A stretch of DNA of 64,000 nucleotides from Pseudalgibacter ostreae. GTDB lineage: Bacteria; Bacteroidota; Bacteroidia; Flavobacteriales; Flavobacteriaceae. The translations under genes were made by a program, and so were the position numbers. Below the pieces are notes generated by a model. The model was not told where the DNA came from. It did not search any database and saw only the letters and a list, made by a program, of their open reading frames with translations. This document shows, piece by piece, positions 18,037 through 27,872 of this stretch (position 1 is its first letter; each line of letters opens with the position of its first letter). The stretch lies in assembly GCF_042427585.1 (NCBI RefSeq), contig NZ_JBHMFC010000034.1:39310-103309 (forward strand), written 5' to 3'.

Positions 18037-19575
18037 TTAGCGATATCCATTATTTGAAGGATCACCCTCCAATAAAGCAGGGTTTAATAAAATTTCTTCA
18101 GCGGGTATCGGGTAAAGTACATGTTTCGCTTGAATGTTATTTCCCGGATTATTAAAGGGCCTATGCACCACATTCCTAACGGTTTCTACTAATATCCCCC
18201 ATCTTATTAAATCCATTCTTCGATGTGACTCTCCAGATAATTCAAATTTGCGTTCATCCCTTATCTGTTCTCTAAAAGTTTCTTGAGTCATCCCACTCAA
18301 AGGCTGGTCTGGTTCAAAAGCACGCTCTCTTACCTTATTAATATATTGATAGGCATCTCCTGGGCCATTTAATTCATTTTCCGCTTCAGCAGCCATCAGA
18401 TACACATCAGCAAGCCGAAAAACTACAACATTATCTGGATGATTTGCTCTTCTTGAATATTCTTGATCTAAGTTCCATAATTTTCGAAAGTAAGGGAAAT
18501 TTAATTCTATGCCTTCATAATTTGTTGTGATAGACGCATCGTATCTAAGATCTCCAACCTGCCAATTAGTTCGGTCTGCAAACTCAGGAAGCGGGATGGC
18601 TTTACCATAACCCGTCATGTTATCATTATTCGTTTTTAAAGCGGCTATTAGTGCTGCTTTTTGAGAAGGATCTTTAGGTTCATCTCGAAGTCTTGGATTA
18701 AAAAAGTCTGTACGATTTTGTCTTAGCTCGTCCTCTACGGCATCAGAACCTGAATAATCTATAACAAATATATGCTCGTCATTATATTGATTAAATGGGT
18801 CTGATTGGTCAAAAACATCTGCATAGTTATCTAAAAGACGATGCGGCGAATTGTTAATTATCATAGCGGCTTCGTCTCTTGCTGCTTTCCATTCTTTATC
18901 AAACAAATGTAATTTCGTTTTTAAAGTAGCGGCAGCCCATTTGGTTACCCTTCCTAAATCGGACCCAGAATAAGAACTAGGCAAAAGACCAATAGCCTTT
19001 TCTAAATCTTTCTTTAAGTCTTTTCTAATTATCACTTTATCCGTCCTGGGCAAGCTAGATAACTCCACAATTGTTGGTAATGTCCTAAAGTAAGGAACAT
19101 CACCCCAAATATTCGTTAAATGATAATAGGCCAATGCTCTAAAAAATAATATCTCACCCACGGCTTGATTTCGCATTTCAAGAGATAGTTTTTCATTGCC
19201 ATCAATATTTTCTAAAAATAATGCAGCGTTACGAGCCAGTTCATAAAGTTTCTTCCATGTTCCGTAAGGATCTGTAGAGCTCTCATTAAAAGTGTAATTA
19301 TGAACTTCAAGATTTTCTGCTCTATTTGCACCAACTAAATCGGCCCCGAACATATACATGTCATCCAACCCATTGTTTGACGTTCTATATAGCTCTAAAG
19401 AATGTATGACTCTATAAAGCCCATTTACTGCAAGCACTGCTTCTGCATCAGAGTTAAAAAAGTTATCTATAGTAACTTTATCCCTAAGATCTTCTTCCAA
19501 GAAATCTGAACATCCCAGTGTTGCGAAAAACATAAGGAAAATCATTATAATCGATATTTTATAAGTATGTTTCAT
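18037..19575 (-). CDS. SusD/RagB-family nutrient-binding outer-membrane lipoprotein (second pair)
   Basis: Surface lid of the second SusC/SusD complex. The start at 19573-19575 gives a neat lipoprotein signal (MKHTYK... ATLGC, Cys about residue 22); an in-frame ATG at 19596, directly touching the susC stop, is the alternative. Family marks: EILFFRALAYYHLTNIWGDV, RDERKFELSGESHRRMDLIRW, and the end IPAEEILLNPALLEGDP...NNGYR. About 512 residues, normal. The two SusD proteins share the C-terminal signature but differ widely elsewhere, so the two complexes probably bind different fragments. It ends the unit PL12-SusC-SusD before a hairpin terminator. Confidence 0.92.
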   Translation of the reverse strand: MKHTYKISIIMIFLMFFATLGCSDFLEEDLRDKVTIDNFFNSDAEAVLAVNGLYRVIHSLELYRTSNNGLDDMYMFGADLVGANRAENLEVHNYTFNESSTDPYGTWKKLYELARNAALFLENIDGNEKLSLEMRNQAVGEILFFRALAYYHLTNIWGDVPYFRTLPTIVELSSLPRTDKVIIRKDLKKDLEKAIGLLPSSYSGSDLGRVTKWAAATLKTKLHLFDKEWKAARDEAAMIINNSPHRLLDNYADVFDQSDPFNQYNDEHIFVIDYSGSDAVEDELRQNRTDFFNPRLRDEPKDPSQKAALIAALKTNNDNMTGYGKAIPLPEFADRTNWQVGDLRYDASITTNYEGIELNFPYFRKLWNLDQEYSRRANHPDNVVVFRLADVYLMAAEAENELNGPGDAYQYINKVRERAFEPDQPLSGMTQETFREQIRDERKFELSGESHRRMDLIRWGILVETVRNVVHRPFNNPGNNIQAKHVLYPIPAEEILLNPALLEGDPSNNGYR

Positions 19576-19596
19576 CTTTATTAATATTTTATACAA

Positions 19597-22500
19597 TTAA
19601 AAATTAAACTTTATTCCTGCCGTAAATGAACGTGCATAGGGATATTGTCCAGCGGCAACGCCCTGTTCCAAAGCACCTCCATAATTACTTACTTCTGGGT
19701 CGCCTAGCGTAAAATCAGAAAAAAGCAGTAAATTGCTACCAGACAAATAGACGTTTATACTATTGAATAGGCTATTCCCAATTTTTTCCATAGGAAGATT
19801 ATAAGCGATGGTCATGGTCTTTAAACGGATAAACGATCCGTCTTCTACTACTAAGTTGCTATTAGGATTAAAAATACTAGTAGAAGTACCTGCCCTTGGG
19901 ATATCTGATGTTTCGTTTACACCAGCAATCCAACGATTAACAACATCGGGAGAAAGATTGCTATCTCCTCTACCGAAAAGGGCCGTTTGTCTAGGGGCAT
20001 TCCAAATGTCATTGCCTTGGGAAAATTGAAAGAAAAAATCGAGACTAAGCCCCTTGTATGTAAACACGTTTCTTAAACCTCCATAAAAGTCTGGTTGCGG
20101 ACTCCCAATTACCACTTTATCTGCATCTGTAATGACGTTGTTCCCATCAAGATCTTGGTATCTTGGTGAGCCTATAAAAGAAATACCTTGCCTACCATCA
20201 TCAATAATTTCTTGTTCTGTTTTGTAAGTACCTAAATAAGTTGCTCCTACAAATGCCGGAACGGGTTGCCCAACAATTAATCTTAATCCAGCCCCATGCA
20301 ACTCATTACTAGGACTTCTTAAATCTATAAAATCGGCTCCACCTAAGTCGAGTACCTTATTTTTATTGGATGAAACAGATAAAGATGTTTCCCAAGAAAA
20401 ATTATCATGCGCTATATTTACGGTGTTTATCGAAAAATCGAAACCTTTATTCTCTATAGAACCAATGTTTTGCAACTGAACATCTCCAGCTGTTCCCGGA
20501 ACCTTCCTTTGCAACAACAAATCTTCAGTCGTTTTTTTATAATAGTCCGCTTCAAAAGTCAATCTATTATTAAACAAGGCTAACTCTATACCAAAATCAA
20601 ACTGCTTAGTCGTTTCCCAGCTCAGGTTACTACTAGCTAGTTCCCCAATAAGCACTCCTCCAACCAAAGATTCGTTAAAATAAGTATTCGTGTCCTGAAA
20701 AGTGGCGTATGAATTATAAGGTTGTACCCCTTGCTCTCCAACTATACCATAGCTTGTTCTCAGTTTTAAAGTTGAAATAGCTTCAACAGATTTAATAAAA
20801 TCTTCTTCATCTAAATTCCAAGCAGCTCCAACCGATGGAAAAAAAGCATACTTATTACCATCTTGAAAAACAGAAGATCCATCTCGCCTCCCTACAAGCG
20901 TTAACAAATACTTGCTCTTATACGAATAATTAATCCGCGACAAAAGAGATGCAAATGTGCGTTGTAAATACCCAGAATTAACTTGATAGGTATCACTATT
21001 AGAACCCGAAGCCAAGTTATGAAACCCTGTTGCATCATTTACGAAGCCACCGGCCAAGGTACTTGTTCTATTGATTACATTTTTTTGCCAAGTGGCCCCT
21101 GCTAAAACAGTTATTGAATGATCCCCAAAAGTCTTTTGAAAGTTAATGGTGTTTTCATTCAAAAGATTGCGAGACTGGCTTTGGTTAATGGTTGCTTCCC
21201 CACCATTATTTCCAGCTAATCTTTCAGGAAGTACTCCAGGAAGGTAGATACTGTTTTTAAAGAAATTTAGATCTGCTCCAAAAGTGGATTTGAGGGTTAA
21301 ACCTTTTAACACCTCATATTCAATATACATATTAGACGTTATATTGGTTACCTCATCCTGATCTTGTCTTAATTGAGTATCTGCTACAGGGTTTCTTTCC
21401 GTTTTTGAACTTACCGGATTTTCGGAAGTAAAATTTCCATTGGCATCATAAACTGCTCTAATAGGTAAAACATTTGTTGTTATAATACCAAAGTCTACTT
21501 TGGTATTTTCCTTATTGTAATCTGAAACATTCATTCTAACACCTGACTTTAATTTGTCAGAGATTTTAAAATCGAGATTGGCTCTTAAAACATAACGTTC
21601 TAAGCCAGAATTCTTCAAAACCCCCTCTTGTTCAAATCGGTTTAACGAAACATAATAATTATTTTGGTCTGTTTTACCAGCAATAGAAACATCGGTATTA
21701 TTGATAACACCCACACGCGATATCAAGTCAACCCAGTCTGTATTAGGAACATTTTCCATATCAGGAAAAACTAAAGGTAAGGAACTGTCATTTTCACCAA
21801 ACCCACTTGCACCGGGAACAAATTGACCTTCTTCATTCTTATATTTTAAATATTCCTCTCCTTTTAATACTTCTATTTTATTGGCTAGGGACTGAACTGT
21901 TGTATAATGGTTTACCGAAATTAATGGCTTTCCACTTGCTCCATTTTTACCGTTTTTCGTGGTAACCAGAATAACACCAGCCGCACCTCTAGTGCCATAA
22001 ATAGACAAAGCCGTGGCATCTTTAAGGATTTCAATGGAATCTATATCATTAACATTTATCGAATTTAGATCAAAATCAGTTCCCGCAATAAATCCATCGA
22101 TTACAAATAAAGGATCGTTATTTCCATTTATAGAACTTGAACCTCTAATTCTTATCGTGGCTCCAGCCCCAGGCGCCCCACTACTTGAAGTCACCTCAAC
22201 ACCAGCAGCCCTACCTTGCAAGGCTTGGTCCAACCTAACTGTTGGTTGATTTTGAATGACTTCGGAATCTACTTTTGAAACAGACGATACCAAGTCTTTT
22301 TTTCTAGATGAGCCGTATCCAATGATTACAACCTCATCCAAACCTTGAGCATCTGATTGAAGTTGAACGGTTATACTGGCATTCCCTTTCGTTAAAACTT
22401 CCTGTGTGGCATATCCAACATAGGAAAAAACTAACTTGGCATTGGCATTTGATATGTTTATAGTAAAATTACCATCGAAATCTGACAACGCACCATTAGT

Positions 22501-22674
22501 TGTCCCCGCTTCTATTATATTGGCCCCCAGCAAGGGAACCCCACTTTCATCTAATACACTTCCAGTAATCTTAACATTTTGACCAAATGCTGAGGTCATA
22601 ATCAATAAAACGGAAATTGTAAAAATCCATTTTTTTTCTAGGCATTTAAATAAATAATTGCACGTTTTTCTCAT
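19597..22674 (-). CDS. SusC/RagA-family TonB-dependent outer-membrane transporter (second pair)
   Basis: Glycan importer with signal peptide (ending AFGQ), carboxypeptidase-regulatory-like domain (about 33-110), plug (VVIIGYGSSRKKDLVSSVS, GRAAGVEV, IRIRGSSSI, LKDATALSIYGTRG) and C-terminal barrel ending in KFNF. 1025 residues. It starts 114 bases below the stop of the PL12-like gene and abuts the SusD gene. Its neighbours suggest that it takes up heparan fragments. No anti-sigma or sigma factor gene is nearby, so control by the HTCS is likely. Confidence 0.94.
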   Translation of the reverse strand: MRKTCNYLFKCLEKKWIFTISVLLIMTSAFGQNVKITGSVLDESGVPLLGANIIEAGTTNGALSDFDGNFTINISNANAKLVFSYVGYATQEVLTKGNASITVQLQSDAQGLDEVVIIGYGSSRKKDLVSSVSKVDSEVIQNQPTVRLDQALQGRAAGVEVTSSSGAPGAGATIRIRGSSSINGNNDPLFVIDGFIAGTDFDLNSINVNDIDSIEILKDATALSIYGTRGAAGVILVTTKNGKNGASGKPLISVNHYTTVQSLANKIEVLKGEEYLKYKNEEGQFVPGASGFGENDSSLPLVFPDMENVPNTDWVDLISRVGVINNTDVSIAGKTDQNNYYVSLNRFEQEGVLKNSGLERYVLRANLDFKISDKLKSGVRMNVSDYNKENTKVDFGIITTNVLPIRAVYDANGNFTSENPVSSKTERNPVADTQLRQDQDEVTNITSNMYIEYEVLKGLTLKSTFGADLNFFKNSIYLPGVLPERLAGNNGGEATINQSQSRNLLNENTINFQKTFGDHSITVLAGATWQKNVINRTSTLAGGFVNDATGFHNLASGSNSDTYQVNSGYLQRTFASLLSRINYSYKSKYLLTLVGRRDGSSVFQDGNKYAFFPSVGAAWNLDEEDFIKSVEAISTLKLRTSYGIVGEQGVQPYNSYATFQDTNTYFNESLVGGVLIGELASSNLSWETTKQFDFGIELALFNNRLTFEADYYKKTTEDLLLQRKVPGTAGDVQLQNIGSIENKGFDFSINTVNIAHDNFSWETSLSVSSNKNKVLDLGGADFIDLRSPSNELHGAGLRLIVGQPVPAFVGATYLGTYKTEQEIIDDGRQGISFIGSPRYQDLDGNNVITDADKVVIGSPQPDFYGGLRNVFTYKGLSLDFFFQFSQGNDIWNAPRQTALFGRGDSNLSPDVVNRWIAGVNETSDIPRAGTSTSIFNPNSNLVVEDGSFIRLKTMTIAYNLPMEKIGNSLFNSINVYLSGSNLLLFSDFTLGDPEVSNYGGALEQGVAAGQYPYARSFTAGIKFNF

Positions 22675-22788
22675 TGTATTTATAGTTTAGTTAATTGAGT
22701 TTTAATATTTATATAGTAAAAAAAGACACAAGGATGCTGCGCAGTATTGAAGAAATCTACTAAACACAGCATTAAAATTTAAAAAAAT

Positions 22789-25002
22789 CTATTCTTTAAT
22801 AATATGGATCACGGACGCTTTTTCTTTCTTTTCTATAAGCACAACTTCATTCCGGATAAAAGTTCCATGCACTTTAAAAAAGAACCTTTTAGGTGCTGGG
22901 GAGTCGTGAGTTACCACTAGCGTATACTCCTTATCCAAGAATGTAATAGAAACGGCCTCAACATATTTGTCATCCACCACGGCATCGAACCTATCATAAA
23001 CCGGGATTTTTTTATAGGTAAGTGCAGTGTCTTCAGGAAAATATAATAAGGATATGAAAGAAGTAAAGCCAGTAGATACTGTTGATAGTTCTGCTTTTAT
23101 GCTTTTCTGCTTTAAATTGTATTCTGGTGAATACCAAGAATCAGACAACTTAATATCAACATGTTTCACAGGTTGAATTCGTAAATTTTGTTTCTTATAA
23201 GTCGTTATAAGACCTTTATCCAAAACATCCACTTTTGTATTAGGAAAATTAAAGTATTGAGAATATTTATGATTCCCATTCGCAGAAAAGCTATCGAAAA
23301 TCAACCATACATTCGGTTTTAAAAACAACATCCTACGTTTTAGCAAAACGGGATCCTTTAACCTTTTATAAGCAGTGTTTTCTGCCTCGGCATAATCAAA
23401 ATCTGATTCAGATTTTGTAAACATTCCTTGTGACCGGGCCTCAAAACTATTGGCCCAAGACGTTTCATAAACACTATTGGCAAGATTGTCCACGCCCAGA
23501 GTGTTATGGTTTATACTGCTTTTAAAAAACTCACGCCATTTATTGTTTACATAGGTGTAACGGCCCGCGTCCACCAAATAATCCCTTTGATTGGCATATA
23601 GATTGAAATGAAAAATATTATCGTGGCAATGTCCACAACCTAATTTTTTTAAATGTAAACTAGTGTAGGCAGCATCTTCGTCCCAAGAGGTTCTCATGTA
23701 AAAATCACCTGAATTTTTTTGATACACCGACAAGAAATCGGGATTAGTTGCCTCTAGTTTCTGGTAGCGTTCATTTTGTGCTCTGCCTAATAAAAACAAG
23801 TTCTCATAATCCAGTACGGCATAAGCCCTCGATTTCAAAACAGAATCATGCAATACGTTTGAAGCCAGCGTAAGGAGCCCTCTTAAATCAGTATCATCAC
23901 TATCCCCTAATAAAGGTTGGTGAAAATTAGGTTTTTGCCATTTAACATTGGCATAAGCCATAGTTATAGCCTTCTTCTTAATAATTTCTGAAAGTGCAAT
24001 GTTTTTTTGGTTTGCCAATAACTTAAGATTTAAAATGCAATGAAAAATCTCATTATGATACATGGCAGAATGTTCCCAGTGATTGCCATCATCGAGAATT
24101 TGCAGTTCGAAGCAAGCCGTTAGTTTTTCAATCGCGTCAAATTTCCATTGCGAAGCCATTTTAAATTCTTCCAAAAAAAGTGCAAGATTAAATAGACCAT
24201 GATATTCCAAAATCCCCCAATTGCTGGTTCTTGAAAAATCGGTAAACTCACTATTGATATACTCTCCATGCACATACAAAGTGTTTAAAAATCGAGCTAG
24301 AAATTCTGGTGTAATATGTTTGGAGTTTTTTACATATTCAAAAGCTTTAATCCAATTTTCACATCGTATTCCTGCATCAATGCGTCGCCATGATGTGTTT
24401 TTTAATCTTTCTTCCAAAGGATTATTAGCAATCCAATGCTCCACCTGAGCAACAAAGGCTTTTGCATACTTTTCATTTTCAGTTAAATAATAAGCTTTTC
24501 CTAAATCAATAAAGAACTTATGTCTATTAAGCATATAGGTCCATTCAATATCCCCAAACGGATTGATCTGCCAATTAATCTCTTTTTTAAATTGATATGG
24601 CACATTCGTTTTTTCCATGTCCCATTCATCCCGAAATAAGAAATAGTTCTTAAGAACTTCATTGGCAGTATTAATGCTTTTAGAAACCCCTGTTTTATGT
24701 TCCAACTTAACATAGCCTCTGTCTTCCGGATTGATTCTAAGGTATAAGTTTTCTTTTTTCCTAAAAACAAAAAGTAGTTCCTCTAAGGCTTTTTTTTGCT
24801 TTTTATTTTGATAAGAGTTATTGACTTTTTTTAGATGAGTATTTTTAAAATCTAATTTATCAAATACTGAACTTTGAGAAAATGTATGGATGGCAATTAA
24901 GAAGAAGGACATAAACAACAATGGCCTTATACCAGAACTTATAAAACTATAAGTTTCGGTTTTTCTAATTACACAATGATATACAATTCTCAAATTTCCC
25001 AT
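22789..25002 (-). CDS. Heparinase II/III-family lyase (PL12-like), second copy
   Basis: Heparan/heparin-type polysaccharide lyase, clearly different from the one at 8353 but with the same plan: helical toroid (about 50-400) and beta-sandwich (about 430-737). Marks: GDIEWTYMLNRHKFF, LGKAYYLTENEKYAKAF, Asn261 in SNWGILEYHG, Tyr315 in SAMYHNEIFH, and His458/His460 in GCGHCHDNIFHFNLY followed by YLVDAGRYTYVN. These occupy the places of the family's catalytic Asn, Tyr and His. The N-terminus is long (MGNLRIVYHC...) before a hydrophobic stretch ending TFSQ; a start at residue 31 is possible. It opens the unit that continues with the second SusC/SusD. Having two enzymes suggests separate roles on low- and high-sulfate regions, or at surface and periplasm. 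Confidence 0.83.
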   Translation of the reverse strand: MGNLRIVYHCVIRKTETYSFISSGIRPLLFMSFFLIAIHTFSQSSVFDKLDFKNTHLKKVNNSYQNKKQKKALEELLFVFRKKENLYLRINPEDRGYVKLEHKTGVSKSINTANEVLKNYFLFRDEWDMEKTNVPYQFKKEINWQINPFGDIEWTYMLNRHKFFIDLGKAYYLTENEKYAKAFVAQVEHWIANNPLEERLKNTSWRRIDAGIRCENWIKAFEYVKNSKHITPEFLARFLNTLYVHGEYINSEFTDFSRTSNWGILEYHGLFNLALFLEEFKMASQWKFDAIEKLTACFELQILDDGNHWEHSAMYHNEIFHCILNLKLLANQKNIALSEIIKKKAITMAYANVKWQKPNFHQPLLGDSDDTDLRGLLTLASNVLHDSVLKSRAYAVLDYENLFLLGRAQNERYQKLEATNPDFLSVYQKNSGDFYMRTSWDEDAAYTSLHLKKLGCGHCHDNIFHFNLYANQRDYLVDAGRYTYVNNKWREFFKSSINHNTLGVDNLANSVYETSWANSFEARSQGMFTKSESDFDYAEAENTAYKRLKDPVLLKRRMLFLKPNVWLIFDSFSANGNHKYSQYFNFPNTKVDVLDKGLITTYKKQNLRIQPVKHVDIKLSDSWYSPEYNLKQKSIKAELSTVSTGFTSFISLLYFPEDTALTYKKIPVYDRFDAVVDDKYVEAVSITFLDKEYTLVVTHDSPAPKRFFFKVHGTFIRNEVVLIEKKEKASVIHIIKE

Positions 25003-25517
25003 CTGTGATAATCATTTTTCGTTTTATGACTCAAAAGTTCAAACCATGGAACCCCATCAGTTAAACTATGATTTCACATAAAACGCCGTTATTAATAAGT
25101 CTTCAAAAAAATCATATTCTATCTTAATCCTTAAAACAAAAAATAAAGTTTTAGTTTTTAAGATATTACATTCTCAAAAGTATATGGATATCCCTATGAT
25201 TATTAGAACAAATGTGTCACAAAAAGCGTCTATATGTATCATTTTATGAACCTGACAATAAAATTTGAATTAATAAGCTGGGTAATTCTATATAGGGATA
25301 GAAAGCTCCAATATATTTCACCAGCAGTTAGAAGTCTTAAAGTAATTTAACTTCCCAGATAACAAATAAAAAAAATGAGTTGTTATAAATCCAATGATGA
25401 TTATAACAACTCATTTCATTCTCGTACCAGTTAAGAATCCATTAGTCTTTTTTAAAACAGAACGCCATTAGACACCAAATGTAATACCTCGTTCTAGAAT
25501 TCAAAACACTTTTATTA
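25003..25517. other. 515-base intergenic region between NagB fusion and PL12 gene
   Basis: No gene is seen. It holds the terminator at 25374-25415 and, close to the PL12 start, the word CATGGAACCCCATCAG (25045-25060), which on the minus strand contains a GATGGGG word also seen upstream of the first susC. The promoter for the PL12-SusC-SusD unit should lie here, but I find no clean TAnnTTTG box. Confidence 0.5.
25374..25415 (-). terminator. Strong hairpin terminator after the NagB fusion gene
   Basis: Perfect 15-base inverted repeat (25374-25388 and 25401-25415) with a 12-base loop. Read on the minus strand, the stem is followed by a run of seven to eight T. It marks the end of the unit running 34555->25518 and separates it from the PL12-SusC-SusD unit. 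Confidence 0.8.
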
Positions 25518-27446
25518 CTAAAACTCCCATCTTACAAAAGCCTCAATTGCAGCATAATGTGCTAACCCAAGTTGATTGTAAATTTGTGCCGTTTCTTTAT
25601 TTCTATCTTCTGCGCGTTGCCAAAACTCCCTACTATCATTTCCTTGAAAAACCACGCCATCTTTTTGAGATTGATGTTTAAAAATCCCTTGTCGTTTTTC
25701 TAATACTTGTCCTGGGCTCATGGGTACGGCCATATCGATATTTTCGACATCCCATTCTTGCCAGGCGCCCCTATATAGCCACACCCAACAGGTTTTCATA
25801 AACGGTTGGTTTTTTATACGTTTTACGGCTCCAAAAACAGCATCTCTACAAACTTTGTGTGTGCCATGCGGATCCCCTAAGTCTCCTGCTACATATATTT
25901 GATGGGGTTTTACTGTTTCAATTAATCGCAGCGTTAAATCAATATCTTGTTCTCCAAGAGGCTCTTTTTTAATAGAGCCCGTTTCATAAAAAGGCAGTTC
26001 CATAAAATGAATATGATCATCCTCTAATCCCAAGAAATAACTTGCCGTTCTTGCCTCTCCTTTTCGTATCAACCCTTTAATAAATCTTACCTCCGGAATA
26101 TCTACTTCACTAACCTTTTTATTTTTAAGATTTGTAACCGCCTTTTTATAAATATTTTCAGCTTCAGAAGTTTCAACACCAAATTTATTATTATAATCGC
26201 ACACAAATCTTGCAAATCGCAAGGCTTCATCATCTGCAACTGCAATATTTCCAGAGGTTTGATAGGCTACATGCACATCGTGACCCTGATCCACCAATCT
26301 CCTAAACGTTCCTCCCATGGAAATTATATCATCGTCTGGATGAGGGCTAAAAATAAGTACCCGTTTTTTTGCAGGTTCTGCACGTTCAGGACGCTTACTT
26401 TCATCTGCATTGGGCTTGCCACCTGGCCACCCAGTTATGGTGTGCTGCACCAAATTAAAAATTAATATATTAATATTATAAGCAGGCCCTGAATCGGCTA
26501 AGAGGTCACTCATCCCATTTTCAATATAATCTGCGTCTGTAAGCATTAAAATAGGCTTATTCAAATTTAAGGCCAATCGTAAAACCGCCTTTTTTATCAT
26601 ATCATCGGTCCATTCAATTTTTTCTACCAACCAAGGCGTTTGAATTCGCGTTAATTTGGATGCTGCGGCTTTATCAATTATAAATGTAACATTATGATGT
26701 TCTTGTAAAAACGAAGCTGGTATCTGATTACTCACCGTTTCTTCCACAGACCTTTTAATGATATTAGATTTCCCTTCGCCCCAAGCCATTAACAACACCT
26801 GTTTCGCTTCCATTATTTTTTTAACACCAATAGTGATTGCGGTTCTGGGCGTTTTATCAAAGCCTCCAAAATCACCACTTGCGGCTACCCTAGTAATATG
26901 GTCTAAGGCCACAAGACGCGTTTTGGAGTTCTGCAAAGATCCAGATTCATTAAAACCAATATGGCCATTACCGCCAATACCTAAAATTTGCAAATCAATA
27001 CCCCCTAGAGCTTCAATTTTAGACTCATAGTTATTACAATACTCTGATATTTTTTCTTTAGAGAGAAGTCCGTCTGGGATGTTTACGTTTTCAGGCAGTA
27101 TATCTATGTGGTTGAATAATACTTCATTCATAAACCTATGATAGCTATGTATCGAATCGGGCTCCATAGGGTAATATTCATCTAGATTAAAACTGATAAC
27201 ATTTTTAAAACTTAAGCCCTCCTCCTTATGCATGCGTACCAATTCTGCATACAAAGCTTTTGGAGTGGATCCCGTAGCCAATCCCAACACGCAATGCTTA
27301 TGCTCCGATTGTTTAGACGTAATCACTCTAAAAATCTCTTTCGCCGCAGCTTTTGAAGCTGCAGAAGAGCTTTCAAAAACAACTGTATTTATATTTTCAA
27401 AACGTTTTTCAAAACCAGTTGCGCTATCGATATCACTTTTTATCAT
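25518..27446 (-). CDS. nagB: Glucosamine-6-phosphate deaminase fused to a PIG-L/LmbE-type deacetylase domain
   Basis: Two domains. Residues about 20-290 are NagB, which turns glucosamine-6-phosphate into fructose-6-phosphate plus ammonia. Visible marks: ATGSTP (57-62), NLDEYY with Asp89, and GIGGNGHIGFNE (156-167) with His162 and Glu167. Residues about 360-642 are a PIG-L/LmbE zinc N-deacetylase-like domain with the motif PHPDDD (368-373) and a later GDPHGTH. The fusion occurs in Bacteroidota, where it is annotated as glucosamine-6-phosphate deaminase. No NagA is in the locus, so the C-terminal domain might supply deacetylation of GlcNAc or GlcNAc-6-P; that is inference. It is the last gene of the catabolic unit with sulfatases, ROK kinase and MFS importer, and is followed by a terminator. 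Confidence 0.88.
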   Translation of the reverse strand: MIKSDIDSATGFEKRFENINTVVFESSSAASKAAAKEIFRVITSKQSEHKHCVLGLATGSTPKALYAELVRMHKEEGLSFKNVISFNLDEYYPMEPDSIHSYHRFMNEVLFNHIDILPENVNIPDGLLSKEKISEYCNNYESKIEALGGIDLQILGIGGNGHIGFNESGSLQNSKTRLVALDHITRVAASGDFGGFDKTPRTAITIGVKKIMEAKQVLLMAWGEGKSNIIKRSVEETVSNQIPASFLQEHHNVTFIIDKAAASKLTRIQTPWLVEKIEWTDDMIKKAVLRLALNLNKPILMLTDADYIENGMSDLLADSGPAYNINILIFNLVQHTITGWPGGKPNADESKRPERAEPAKKRVLIFSPHPDDDIISMGGTFRRLVDQGHDVHVAYQTSGNIAVADDEALRFARFVCDYNNKFGVETSEAENIYKKAVTNLKNKKVSEVDIPEVRFIKGLIRKGEARTASYFLGLEDDHIHFMELPFYETGSIKKEPLGEQDIDLTLRLIETVKPHQIYVAGDLGDPHGTHKVCRDAVFGAVKRIKNQPFMKTCWVWLYRGAWQEWDVENIDMAVPMSPGQVLEKRQGIFKHQSQKDGVVFQGNDSREFWQRAEDRNKETAQIYNQLGLAHYAAIEAFVRWEF

Positions 27447-27519
27447 AACTTTTTATATTTTTTTATAATCTATTCTTTATATTTTTTTCTAAAACCCATT
27501 AATAAAACCGCATAGACGT

Positions 27520-27660
27520 CTAACGCTGTTAGTAGGCTTAACGGCGTAAATGCCCATAAATATTGAATGGATATACGGTGAGGCCATAAGCCTTAAAAAG
27601 TATATCCATTCAATATCTACAAGCGTTTTTTAAATTAAGATGATGCTATTTTAGCGTTAG
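27520..27660. repeat. Nested inverted repeats between the NagB fusion and sulfatase genes
   Basis: A perfect 17-base inverted repeat (27560-27576 and 27600-27616) with a 23-base loop sits inside wider inverted words: CTAACGCT at 27520-27527 pairs with AGCGTTAG at 27653-27660, and also partly with AAGCGTT at 27621-27627. GTAG (27532-27535) can pair with CTAC (27617-27620). Together they could fold into a branched RNA or mark a degenerate miniature element. It is not followed by a clear T-run on the minus strand, so a simple terminator is less likely. Confidence 0.6.
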
Positions 27661-27790
27661 ATTATTATCGAAAATGATATAATCGATTTCAAAAAAGTCT
27701 ATTATTTCTAGTTTTCTTTTCTATTCGTAAACTTATCGTTTCCTCTTCTGCAATATTATTCTAGCCTTCTCGATCCGTTAATTTATATAC
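27646..27790 (-). pseudogene. Decayed fragment of a carbohydrate-binding-like domain gene
   Basis: On the minus strand this stretch can be read as YKLTDREG-stop-NNIAEEETISLRIE and then, after a +1 shift, FEIDYIIFDNNLTLK-stop. It parallels YDLELTGADGW...ITIRFTER and VEIDYIIFDNKATL of the intact type IX protein at 10452-11195. A TAG replaces the Trp and one frameshift breaks the reading frame. No start, signal peptide or sorting domain survives. The DNA match is also direct: AATGATATAATCGATTTCAA occurs both here (27672-27691) and inside the intact gene (about 10722-10741). It is probably the remnant of a second such gene in the catabolic unit. Confidence 0.7.
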
Positions 27791-27872
27791 AGTCTTAATA
27801 GCCCTTGCAAGCAAAGCACCTACAACAAATTCTAGAAAATTTATTTCCATATTGGTATGAATAAAAAAAAAA

